Shown here piece after piece: positions 37,401 to 48,977 of a stretch of DNA of 64,000 bases. This stretch comes from Pleodorina starrii (taxonomy: Eukaryota; Chlorophyta; Chlorophyceae; Chlamydomonadales; Volvocaceae). Position 1 is the stretch's first letter; every line of letters starts with the position of its first letter. The notes beneath the pieces are model-generated. The model saw nothing but the letters and a program-made list of their open reading frames with translations, searched no databases and was not told the origin of the DNA. The position numbers and the translations under genes are program-made. The stretch covers positions 1,473,001 through 1,537,000 of the forward strand of contig BRXU01000027.1 in assembly GCA_030267565.1 (NCBI GenBank). The letters are read 5' to 3'.

Positions 37401-40400
37401 GGCAAGGACGCCGCGTCCCGGCGGTGCCGCACCTCCGATTGTCTCCACCTTGTAGACCCCGTAAATGTCAATCAGCTCATCGAACTTCATGTACAGCCTG
37501 GGGAGTTTCCCAAGGGCAGGCCGGAGCCGGTGGAGAGGGGGCGCGTGAGGCAAGGAGGGAAGTCCGGGGCTTTGAGTGGAGGGCCGCGCAACTTGGCAGG
37601 TGGCTGGCAGCCGGGTTCGACGAATACGGGCGGGCGGGCGGGCGGGCGGACCGCCACCTCACACGCACACGTCCCGCCTTCCCAGCTGCGCTCCCGGCCC
37701 CGCCCTCCCGGTGCCGCTCGCGGCTTTCCACACGCACGCATGCATCCGCACACCCACGTACTGATACACCCACCCACGCACCCACCCACCCACCCACCCA
37801 CCCACCCACGCACCCACGCACACACCCAGCCACCCACACACCACACGCACCGACCCTACGCACGTGTTGAGGAAACGCATGACGACCATGGCCGACACCT
37901 CCTTGCACATCTCCGTGAATCCGATGATGTCACAAAACAGGATGGTGACGCACGAGTGGCTGGTGGCCAGAGCCTCCATGGCGGAGCCCCGGAAGTTGGC
38001 CCAGCTGCTGCCCAGCAGACCGCCGCCGCCCACGCCGCCGCCGCTGCCGACACCGCTGACGCCGCCGGCCGCCGCGGCGCCGCGGTGCTTGGCCTGGAGC
38101 GTCATGTGCTCAATCACGTGCCTGAGGGGATCACCGGGATCAGGGACCACCCGGATCAGGGATCAGGCAGGGGAGCTAATGGTAATGATAGAAAGATGGA
38201 GAAGGAGATGCCGCTGCAGCGGGAAAGAGGCGACGGAGGGCTACAGGGTTTGTGGAGGCTAAAGCGGGCTGGGAGATGCGGGCCAGCCAAAGCGGGGGAT
38301 GGAGGCAGTGGCGAAAGGGATCGGGATCAGGCCTTGCCAGGGGTGTGGAGGCACTGGAGACCTCGCAACGGTTCGGATTCGTCCTCTTTGGCATCAAAGA
38401 GGAGGGAGAGCCGGCCAATTTGGCTGGGGAGACGGGCAAACGGGTCCTCAAGAAAACCCCGACTAGGGCCTAGACCCAACCCGCGCACCCGCCGACCCTC
38501 CCCCCCAGCCCCATCCGCGCATCCACCGACCGGCCGACCGACCCCGCTCCCTCCCGCGTGCACACCTGGGAAAGATGGACTCGAGGACCTGGCGAGGATA
38601 CGACAGCGTGTCGTACATCGTACGATTGTTGAGCGGGCCGCAATAGAGTCCAGGGATGGGGGTGTGGGAGGGAGAGACAGGGAGGGGCGGGGGGTTTCAC
38701 GACAACGGAAAAGGCTCCAAGAGGTGGCGGGGACCCGTGGGGGGCCCACACCTCGCATAAGGTGCTCCACCACTATCGTATACGATACCGCACCGTACTA
38801 CAACCGCAGTCGGTTTGGCGCTGTTCTCCTTCGCTGCCCCTTTTCGCCGCACACCAATCCACACAATCCAAATTTGGGTTGTGGGGGTTGGTGGCGTGGG
38901 TGGGCGAAAAGGGACCTGGGTTGGGTTGCCCAACTCAACACGCAGCGTACTCCCCGCCCTGCCTGCCCGCCCGCCCAGCCTGCCACGGGCGGCCAAAGCA
39001 CGCGATCGCGAGGCCGCGCGCCCTCGAATGAACAGACGAGCGCGGGTCACACGCCACCCACCTTGTGTTCGTGCTCCAGCAGTGCCTCCAGCTTTCGCTG
39101 AACCTCCACCTGCCAGGAAGAGAGGGGAGGGCGGGCGGGAGGGCGACAGGGCGAGGGGGCGAGGAACTTCGACTTCATGGTTGCCGATACGACGCACGGA
39201 GCCCGACCAACCCGCCCATGCTCGCTGTCTAGGGGGCTGTGTAGGACTCCGGAGCTCTTAACGCCCCGGCCGAGTTCGTTCCCATACCAATGCCCACAGC
39301 GTCACAGCTCCATCGTACCCTACTGTTGCATGGCACTCCGCTGCACCCAGTACTCTGCTGCATGTGCTTATCAGATGGAGCGGCGAGAGGAGTGAGGGAG
39401 GTCCGAAGCCAAGAAAGAACCAGCGCGGGCGCAGGGCCCCGACCCAACAACCAACCCTCGACGCATACGGCGCAACCGAAAAACCCGCGGGCCTTGGTAC
39501 GGCAGCCACCACCAGCAGCACCACAACGCATGCTGTACGCCGCGCACGGGTCGGATGCGAACAAACCGAAAGCGCTACGCGTCCCCGATCACGGTATGCC
39601 GCGCCGCGCAACGCATCAGGCAGTGTGCCAAGTCGTGCCGCCGCCATACCACCACAGACCACCACAGACCACCACAGACCAACCCCGCAGCCCCCCCAGC
39701 CCCCCCCGCCGCCCCCGCCGCACCTGCTCCGTCACCTCGGTCTGCGTGATGACCGCCACCGTCCGCCCCGTGGCGCCCTCCACCCGCACGCACGCATACA
39801 CGTCATGCCACTCGTGATCGTCACCCGGCTCCTCCTCGTCGCTCTCGTCCCGCGACAGCGACGTCAGCAGGCTCATCAGCCGGTCCTTCGTGTTGCGCCG
39901 CCGCAGCGCAGGCACCCGCGGCCCCGTCCCCGTCCCCGCCGCCATGCCGTTCGAGGTCAGCGCCATCATGCCGGAAGCCGTGCCCCCCGTCAGCGTGCCG
40001 GCAAGGCTGGAACCGCCGACCCCGCCGCCGCCGGCATCGCGGCCGCGGCCGCCGGCGGAGACCGGGCCGACGCCGCCGACGGCTGCGCTGTCGGCGCTGG
40101 TGGGCCCGATGCTCGGCGCGGGGCAGGTGACGGCGCCGCTGATCCCCGACGCCACCGCCTCCGGCAGGCAGCGCTCCACCGTGAAGCTGCCGTACCTCGC
40201 CGCTGCGCTGGTGTTGGAGGCGGCGGCGCCGCCGCCGGCGCCGCCGACATCGAGGCTGTCCCCGGCGGCCCAGGTGCGGTGCGCATCCCCGGCGTCGCCG
40301 CCGCCAGGCCCACCTTGGCCGCCGCCGCCGCCGCCGTTGGTGCCACCGCCGCCGTGGCGGGCGGGGAACAGCTGCTTTACCTGGGGCGCCGTGGGGCTGA

Positions 40401-43400
40401 GGCTCACCAGGTCTTGATAGTGGTAGTGGTAGTTGTCCTCCCCATCCGTCAGGGTGCTGATTCCGGTGGCCTGCCCTCCCGCGACGGACATCTGGGTGGT
40501 ACCCATCATCTCCGCAAAGCCGCCGGAAGACATCCCGAAATCCGACACCACCGTCGCGGTGGTGACGCCGTGGCGCTCGCCGGCGCCGTCACCGCCGTCG
40601 GTCCCGCCGCCGCCGCCGCCGCCGCCGGCACCATCAGCGGCGGCGATCTGCGAGAGGGAGGTGAAGCCGCTGCGCGGCGACGGCGACGACGCGGCCACCT
40701 TGACAAGCTGGGAGGAGGCTGTGTCCTGGGAGGCGCCATCGCCGAATGGGGACGCGGCGGAGGGGTGCCGGGAGGACTGGCTGACGGAGGTGGCGGAGGG
40801 CAGCTGCAGCGGGGGGGCGGAGGGCAGCTGCAGCGGCCCATGGGACAGCTGCCCCACGGGTCCGTCCGGACCGCCGGCGGCCTTCTCCTCCTCCGTATTC
40901 TGTTGCTGCTGTGGCTGCTGTAGCAAGCCGTGATGTTCCGACGAGGGTGACGCGGCGGCGGCGGGCCCCTCCTGCCAGACAACGGCGGCCGTCCCCGCCT
41001 CCGCCGCACTGCTGGCGGCGGCAGCAGCAGGGGCCCTGGGCCCCACATGCGCACCGGCTGCCAACGGCGCTTCTCCCGAGGGCGTCATACCAGCTGGGGA
41101 CGGAACCATGCCCGCCCGGGCAGCCGAGGCGGATCCAGGGCTTCCGGCGGTGCTGGCCGCCCCTGCAGCCGCATGTCGAGCTGGCGCCGTCGCGGCAGCG
41201 GCGGCGGAGCCACCGCTGCCGCCGACGGCGGCTGCCGCCGCCGCCGGCGCGTGCGCAAAGCGCGCCGCCCCCAGCCGAAACTGCGCCGACAAGTTGCCCG
41301 GTAGCACCTGCTGGTGTCCGTGTCCGTGTCCGTCGGCGCGCGCCATACCAGCCAGCACCGCTCCAAAACCACGGAACGCGCCGCTGCCCAGGCTGCTGCC
41401 GCCGCCGCCGCCGTACGACAGGTCGCCCTCCAACCCGTCAAGCATGCCCGACGCCATGCCCAGGTTGAGGCTGGGCAGCGGCACGTTGTGGCCGCTGGTG
41501 AGGCGGTCAATGCCGCCGCCGCTGGAGTTGAGGTGCGAGAACATGAGGCTGACGCCCTCCGCCGCCGCCGGGTCCACCGAGGACGCCTCCAGCTCGCCGC
41601 ATTCCAGCAGCATGCTCACCGCGGCGCTGCGCGGCCCACCGCCGCCGCCGCCGCCGCTGCCCGCTGTCTGCGGTCGGACGCCGCCGCCACAGCTGCTCAC
41701 CCACCAGTTGGCCTCCGCCGACGGTGCCAGCGCCGCCAGCGGCGGCAGGACCGCCGCCGCCGCCGCCGCCGACGGTCCGTAGTCCTCCTTGCTCCCCCGC
41801 TGCTCCCCTCCCTCCTCTTGGATCGAAGAGAGCAGGTGGACGCTACTGCGGAAACTCGGCGGGCTGCCGCCGGCGGCGGAGCCGCCCACCGGGCTCGCCA
41901 CACACGCCAGCAGCGGCCCAGCGGCACCGACCAAGCCCGCCGCCGCCGACCCCGCCGCCAGACCATCCCTCGCCGCCACCGCCGCTAGCCCCGCCGCAAC
42001 GCGGGGACCGCCGGAAGATCTCAGCCCCGGCGCTGCGCGCGCGCCGCCACCGCCGGCGGCGGCAGCGGCGTACTGCCGCAGCGCCCTGACGGCGGCGTCG
42101 GTGTCGTTCGCGACGCCCTCCACCTCCCGCCCGTTGGCGTCCATGAAAGTGGGCGTCACCTCCACCAGGCTTACCGCTGCCGCCGCCACCAGCGGCGGTG
42201 GCGGCGGTGCCACAGCCGAGGCAGCTGTCGCCGCCGTTTTCGGCGCGTCTGGCGGGTGGCTGCGCGGCGGCGGGTCGGCGTGCGAGTGCAGCTCGACTGA
42301 GTGAGAGCGGAAGAAGGCCGCGGCGCCGCCGCCGCCGGGGACGGCTCGAAGAACGCGGCCGTGCGCGGTGCGCGGGGACGTGGCGGTGCTGCTGCTGCTG
42401 GCGCCGCTGCTGTTCGGCGCGTTGAGCATGCCGGTGCCGGTGCCCTTGCGGCTGCTGGCAGCGCTGGCGCTGGCGGTGGCGGCGGTGAGGCCCAATGGGT
42501 CAGCGCTGGTGGAGCGGCGGAAGGCGGCACTGGCGGAGGCGGCCAGAGCGCCGATGCCGCCGCCGACGCTGCCGAAGCCGGCGGCGGCGCCGAGCACGAT
42601 GAAGGAGCCGCGGCGGCCGCCGGCGCGGGAGCTGCGAGTGGAGGAGACGAAGGAAATACGCTCCGTGGCGCCCTCTTCGTTGCCGCCGCCGAGGCCCAGC
42701 CCCAGCCCCAGCCCCAGCCCCGTGCTGGCACCGGAGTCGACCGGCCTGTACGCGTCTGCGCCGACCGCGTAGGCGAAGGGACGGCTGTGGCCGGTGCTGC
42801 TGCTGTTTCGGCGGCTGGAGTGGTGCTGGTGATGGCTTTGGCTTTGGCTGGGGCGCAGCGGCGATGCTCCGGTGGCGCCGCACGCGAAGGGCTGCGCGGA
42901 GCGGCCGACCTGCAGTTTGGGGCTGGAGGGCGCGCTGTCCACGCTGCTAACCTGCGTGAAGGCGGAGCGTGCGCTGAGGGAGGACGGGGTGGCGGCGGCG
43001 ACGCCGGTGCCGGCGGCGGCTCCGCCGCCGCCGTCGCCGCCAGTGGCGGCGGCGACTAAGTGGTACGCGGCGTCGGGCCGGAGACGGGCTTGCTGCCCTC
43101 CATGTTGCGGCGGCGGCGCGGCGGCGGTGGCGCCCTGGGGCGTGCCATCAGCCAGGTGCGCGGGAGCTGCGGAGGCGGCCGCCGCCGCCGCCAGCAGCCG
43201 TCCGTGATTGGGGTCGGCGGGTGGGGCCAATGTGATGCTGTGATGAAGAGAGCCCGAGGCCAGGTCCCCTTCGCCGGGCGAGGGCTGCGACACAGCATCG
43301 GCGAGCGGGCTCGACAGCGGTGTCCCGCTGGGCAGGTCGCACAGGAGATCAGCACTCGAGGCGGCGGCCTGAACGGTCAACGGCGCGACGGTAGGCGCGG

Positions 43401-46400
43401 CTGCGGCGGCCGCGGCAGCGTCGCCGCCGCTTCCGCCGGCCTGTGGCGGCTCCAGATGCGGCAGCCCCGCCGTCCATGTCGCCACGCCGCTGGGCCTGCC
43501 TGGAGCCCCCACCGCCGCCACCGACCCCGAAGGACTCTGGTCCTCGGCCACCCGGGTCAGGCGCACCGGGGAGGCCGCCACCGAGGGCGGCTTCAGCGTC
43601 CGCGGCTCATGGCGCTTGGGGCTGCTCGTCGCCGGCTGCTGCGGCGGATGGCGCTGCTGCCCCGGGCCCGCGCCGGCGACCCCCATCCCAAGAAACGACG
43701 GCGTGCGGCTGACCATGTTTGAGGTTCCCGGCCGGTACGGGGAGGCCGGGCTGGGCAGTCCCGCGCGGCCCGCAAGGTTCATGACCGACGTGCAGCGGCG
43801 CACGGAGCGGCGTGCGGCGCCGCTGGCAGCCACCGCGGCGGCGGCGGGGGCGGCGGCGCCGCCCCCGGCCGCCGCGCCTGCGGCACCGTGCTGCTGCATC
43901 ATCAGCAGGCTGCTCCGCCGGCTGGCGGCGGTGGAGTCGGCGCCGCTGAGCATGCCCCGCCGGCTGGAGCCCGCCAGGGCGGTGCGGCCGCTGGCCCCGT
44001 GGGACATGAGCGGCATGGAGGCCTCACGGCTGACAAGGCCGCTGCGGCCGCTGCGAATGCTGCCGCCGGCGTTGCGGCCGTAGCCGCCGCCGCCCCCTGC
44101 GTGGTCCTGTCCTAAACCGATCCCCGCCCCGGCCGTCGCCGCGCGGCCCACACCGCTGACCTGCCGGACGAGGCGGCTGCTGCCGTTGCGGTCCCGCGCC
44201 CCGGCCGTGCGCGCACGCCGGCCCGGGCTCAAAGCCCCCCCTCCCGCGCCGCCGCCGTGCTGCGGCTGCTTAATGCGTTTGGGCACCTTGACCACGCGCC
44301 GGAACTCCTGCGGGCCCAGGTTTCGGGTAATCAAGGCACGGGTTGCAAAGAAGAAACCGTAGCGAAGGGATGGAGGCCCGGGGCGGAGGGCCAGGGCGGT
44401 GCTGGGCGTGTAGCAAGGGGGGTGGCTTGCGAGGCTGGCAGCGCTGGCAGCTCCTCACAGCCGACCGGGACAGGCGCTGTCCTGGTGTATCCAGGTAGCA
44501 CGGGCCCGCAGCGAGCGAGCGAGGCGGCAGCTCGGGACCCGAGGCCCGTGCTCGCGGAAATGTGCAGGGCCCTGCGGCCGCGCAGGGCCCGGTCTCCCAC
44601 TACCATACTCACCGTCTCCGTAGCCATGGCCGCCTCAAACGCCTGAAGCGCCTCTGGATCGAGCTTGAAGAGCCGCTTGAGGGGGTGGTTGGAGGAGGTC
44701 AGGCTGGTGAGGCTGGTGCCGGTCGGCGGAACGTAGCTGCTCACCAGGTTGCCCATGTACTGCTGGCTGCGGGGGTTCTGGTACACCACGCGCCTGCGGC
44801 GTGCCGGGTGCGCCGGGCATTAAAATTCAGAAGGGGGAGCCGGGGGCAGGGCAAGGGAGGGCAGGTTGCGAGGCATGGGACGGATGTACCCAGCCAGCCA
44901 GCCACGCACCCGTCCAGCAGCAGCGCCGTGACTATTGCGGGAATGGTGGTGAGCGCCATCTCCTGCTGCCGCATCGCCGACAGGTCGTCCAACCGGCTGA
45001 GCTTGTGCGACACGGCGAGCGCCGGCCGGCCCAGACCCGAGCCGTCAGGCGACAGCACCGCCGCCGCGTCCACCACCAGGCACGACTTGACCTGCAGGGG
45101 CCAGACGGGGCCGGGCCAGTGAGGACAGGCCGCACCAGGGGGGCAGCAGGGGCCGGCGAGCGGTGGCGGCGGCGGCAGCGACATGATCGGACAGCAACAG
45201 CGGACGGGAAGCGCCGGGCGGCCGTTGGCGGGGTGCGGCACACGCTGCTGACAGCAGCGGCACGCTGCCCCTGCCCCCTTTTTTTGCGTGTGCACGCACG
45301 CACGCACGAACCGTGAGCGAGAGGTTGTAGACGCCGTCGTGCAGCTGCACCCCGTCCTCCAGCGGGTACACCACCATGCCGACACAGCCATTGGCGGCGC
45401 ACCTGTGCGGTGTGGCGCGGCGTGGAGTGGAGTGGGCAGTGGCGCGGCGCAGCGCAGGATGGTGCCATCAACGGGAGGGGGGGGGTTATCCACGTATAGG
45501 CCGGAGCCCGTGAACGGTAACGTATCCGGGAGGGGGCGGTTTGACGAGTGAATTTGCAACAATAAAGGGAGTGTAGCAGTCTTAGTTGCTAAAGGCCACT
45601 CGAGTTGTTTGTGCAGGTGTAGCTTAGGCTCTTATAGCCTAGCCGCACTGTCGTACAGCTGCTACAGGGAGGGGGGGGGAGGTGCGCAGGCATGCAGGTG
45701 GATGATGACAGCGCAGCGCAGCTGAGCACCTGAGCTCACGAGGGGAGGGAACGTTGTGTGTATCTGGCCCGCCTGCTTGCCCTCAAACCGTCGTCCGAAT
45801 TCCGTGCAATCTGGCTACTGTTCAATTTGAATATCACGCGCGGGGGCGCGTGCGCGGAGGGTGGTGCTTGGCTGAGGGCGCGCCGGCGGGGCTGCGCAGT
45901 CAGCTGTCAGGCTCGGCGGGGGCTTCTCCCCTATCCCCCGCTGCCCATCTGCGTACACAACGACAGCGATGCGGGGCCCCACAGCTCGGGCACGTGTGTC
46001 CGTGGCTGGGCAGGGTCGCTCACCCTCCCGGCGAGGAACGGGTTGTTTCGCACCTGACGAGACGCGCGAATTGGTCAGCGAGCTCGGCATCGGCAGCTAG
46101 CCATGCCCCAAGCCGCGCGAGGTAATCCTGCAAGGTTGGGGCGGCGCCTCGGGAGGGTTGACCCTTTCGGACAGGGTTACGGAAGGTTTGCATCGAGTAC
46201 GCGCGCATACCTGACGGCTACTGCAGCCAAGATGGCTCAGTAATGATCCAGAAGCAAACGCGACGCTGAAAACCTCGCTTGCTGCCGAACCATCAGCGAC
46301 ATCGGCGTCCTCTCGAGCAAGGACCAGGTATGCCAAAAGCTCGACATCTGCTTGCTTCGGCTGTCTTATGAAAAAGTCCAGATTAACCCTCTCCAAGCTT

Positions 46401-46419
46401 GTGCACGTGCTCCTGGCGT
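34459..46419 (-). CDS. PAS-domain guanylyl cyclase with giant intra-PAS insertion (5' end unresolved)
   Basis: Class III nucleotide cyclase making cGMP. Fifteen exons, in gene order: about 46419-46211, 46127-46054, 45402-45312, 45091-44910, 44793-44613, 44307-39724, 39109-39062, 38588-38566, 38121-37864, 37497-37433, 36971-36856, 36431-36365, 36008-35933, 35269-35131, 34527-34459; at least 2,050 residues. A PAS domain starts near [16 protein letters not shown] and [12 protein letters not shown] and ends near [16 protein letters not shown] and [11 protein letters not shown]. Between these halves the 4,584-base exon codes about 1,490 Ala/Gly/Ser/Pro-rich residues. A short coiled coil ([20 protein letters not shown]) and IFPRHVIEHM lead into the catalytic domain. 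There both metal Asp residues are present ([18 protein letters not shown]), the purine-selecting pair is Glu (KVETIG) and Cys (FCLFGDTVN) as in guanylyl cyclases, and NTASRMES holds the Asn and Arg. Exon 38588-38566 is 23 bases. Start codon not found. Confidence 0.88.
36720..36805. repeat. CACCG/CGCCG short repeat in a cyclase intron
   Basis: CGCACCGCACCGCACC-type units in the intron 36432-36855. Related GCACC and GTACTGCACT repeats occur at 50590-50648 and 55480-55525. Confidence 0.6.
37749..37845. repeat. CCCA/CACC simple repeat in a cyclase intron
   Basis: CCCACCCACCCACGCACCCA units near the exon ending at 37864, on the 3' side of its donor. On the sense (minus) strand this is G-rich, the usual arrangement after donors here. 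Confidence 0.8.
39647..39682. repeat. 11 bp tandem repeat, three copies, in a cyclase intron
   Basis: Three consecutive ACCACCACAG-type units in the intron 39110-39723. No other role is visible. Confidence 0.7.
45484..45517 (+). repeat. Interspersed 34 bp motif, copy B (cyclase intron)
   Basis: Reads GGTTATCCACGTATAG then GCCGGAGCCCGTGAACGG. It sits in the intron 45403-46053, antisense to the cyclase gene. Confidence 0.85.
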
Positions 46420-48977
46420 CTGCACGTCCATGTTTTTCGTAAACGGCTTTATCTCAGTTGGTTTTATGTACTATAGGCAATAAAATTGCGAATTTGTGAG
46501 TTGCTCCCATGCATGGGGAGCCAGCTCACACACCTGGGTCACCAGCACTATGAAGCCGTCCACGGGCGCGGGCCCCCAGCGACGGGCAAAGGCATCCAAA
46601 TAGCCCGCCCAGGCCCATCTCGAGGCCCTTAACCTAGCCTGGCTCATGCGTCAGGCGTAGTCACCTTGGGCTCTAACCCCTGGGCTAATCTCATGGAAAG
46701 AAACTGGTTCGCAACTGCTAATCCTAGGCTTTCGAGTAGTAGTCATGGATCGGCAGGTGATAGGAGTCGTCATGGAAGGTTCTCTCCGGGAGTACGGCGG
46801 CGTTAATATAAATACGGAGTATGTTCTGTCGGACTTCGTTAAGCTGTCGTTATTGTGCGTTTCTAGGTCTCGACACTTGCGTGTACACCTTGTGTAACTC
46901 GTAGTCATTGAAACGCCTGCAACGGTGTTGCAGGTGTGCTTGCGGGGTGCCGAAGGGTGGTTGGTTGCAGCCATCTGATTTGGAACTGGCTTGCAGCGCG
47001 TGTACAATCATTCGCCATGCATACACCTCAAACATATAATCGTCTTGTAAGCGTCCTTGTGTGCGTGTCGGGCAGCGTTTTGCTGTTAAAGCCCTCGATT
47101 CGCCGCAAAGTTCGCTGTCAGGTCGTTTGCCGATATCGCCTCGGGGGCCCGACGTCATATGGGGGCCTTGTGGTTGATTGCTTTAGGTTATGGGTCTCTG
47201 CTTTGGGGCGGAGCTCCAGCGCGGAGCGCGTAGGCTTGGCCCTGTTCGCCCGTCGTTCTTTCCTTTTGTCCCGTTTCGTCCATCCGGCTTTAATGACCTC
47301 TGAGCATCATCTTTTTCGCCCAGGTGTCACGCCATCACAGCACTTTGGCGTCCTCGATTGCGACCTAAATTTACTTCGGCCAACGCGCGTCGTCTCGGTA
47401 TGAACAAGTTCCACGGTCTCCATGGAACAAGGCCGCAGTCAAGCCAACGCCTCTCGCGCTTAACTTCACTCCCACAGCTACCTTGTACTGGTGTCCACGG
47501 TGTGGCTCCAGGGTGCTCGTGGCACCGAGGTAACAGCCCTCCTCCAGCCGCATCCCTCCTCCCGACTCATGCGCGTCATCCGGAACACGAAACACACCGA
47601 CAACCACTTCCCCTCCACATTAGCCCCGGCCGCAGGCGCTGCACGGCGCCTTGTGCTACGTTGTTCCTCATGATTGCACCAGCGATTTATATCGTCCTTC
47701 GCTTCACGGCAGAGCTGACAGCGGCGATCAGCGGCAGTGGGTCAACGCCGGATCCCGGGATGCACCCCAGCTGCGCGTACCGCGCCGACGCGACTTCTGA
47801 TGTGTGCGCGACATTGCTTGGGGCTTCGGCCGCAGCACTGCGCGCGGCGGTCCGCACCGGTGATCCTGTCGGGTCCACTGCTGTAAAACGGTTCATTCAT
47901 TGCTACCAACTCACCCACACCCAGTCACCTGCTCACCTCCCACCCGGTGGCCCTCGTGCGTGTGTGCCCCGACGGCGGGCGAACCGTGTGCATGCAAAGC
48001 GCGCACAGCAAAGCTCCTTATGCCATGGGAAAAAAATGAGGCCACCTTGACTGGATGCCGCTTGCCCCCTCCCCGCCCCCTCCCCCCGCACCGCCTGAGG
48101 CGCCAACGCCACCTTGCACATGTACAAATAGCTACCGCCGCCAAGCGCGTGCATGCGTGCGTGCATATGGGAGAATCGATGGGGGCAGTACAAGAGGCGC
48201 GCAAACGCAAAGCTGGGCCCCGCAACTGGGCTGCCTGGAGCGCTCGGCGGCCCCTGGCTGGGTCGGGTGTTGATGCGAACGTCGACCCGGTCCCCGTCCC
48301 GGTCGGTTCCGCAGGTCATCGAATGAAGGAAAGCGGCGCCTACCCCGGGAGCCAAGTCGGGGGGGCACAGGATCGAGAGATGTTGTATCCTATCCTGGGT
48401 GTACCATACATGAAAGTTGTCCTGCTGGTCAGACAACCCCGGCTGGGTACCTATCACTGATAGGTCGTGGTACAACAAGAGACAGGGAAGGGGGGGATCC
48501 CGGATGCAGATGCTGTGGATGAAGTAGCCCGGGTTGCGGGGGTGGGGATCCGCGAAGGCGCCGGGGGTGTGCCCACCCGAGCTCACTTGGGTTGTGCCCA
48601 CTCGGGGGCGCCCACTCCACTTGGGTTGTGCCCACCCGAGCACGCACGGAAGCAGGAGCGGCTCTCCCTGCAGCGCGCTCAGCGACCTGCCCCGGGTTGC
48701 GAACAGCCCCCAAGCCCCAACCCCATCGCCTGGTCGGTCGGCGCCGCGCTTCCAAGCAGCGCAGTCTTGCTCGCCTGTCCCGTGCCCCGCTCCTCCGGTC
48801 CCCGGCGCAAGCACGTGGCGTGGCCTGATGGTGGGTGGTGGTGGTGTTTCGGTGGTGAAGGTGGCCGTGTAGGTGTGGTGGTGGGTGAGGACTTGACGCG
48901 GCGCGGTGGGCGTCGCGGCGGCACCGCAGGCCGCATGGGTCGTATCGGAGGCTGGAAACCCGGTGCAGCCCATGCAT
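46420..48977. other. Region upstream of the cyclase and downstream of the METTL21-like gene
   Basis: It should contain the missing 5' exons and promoter of the cyclase and the 3' UTR of the methyltransferase, both on the minus strand. The part 46440-47400 is clearly less GC-rich. Upstream of 46419 the cyclase frame stays open through [13 protein letters not shown] but reaches a stop without an ATG, so at least one more exon must exist. A plus-strand TGTAA lies at 47046-47050. A three-copy repeat of CACTTGGGTTGTGCCCAC type is at 48570-48645. No exon could be placed with confidence. Confidence 0.4.

Noticed and set aside
37530..39101. 523-codon plus-strand open frame
   Set aside because: Runs antisense over well-supported cyclase exons and introns and is Pro/Arg/His-rich.
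39364..43722. Several long plus-strand open frames opposite the giant cyclase exon
   Set aside because: Shadow frames of a GC-rich coding strand; only the minus frame continues into recognisable PAS and cyclase segments.
45484..45517. TTATCCAC words resembling bacterial DnaA boxes in the interspersed motif
   Set aside because: The setting is intron-rich eukaryotic nuclear DNA; single scattered copies inside introns do not form an origin.
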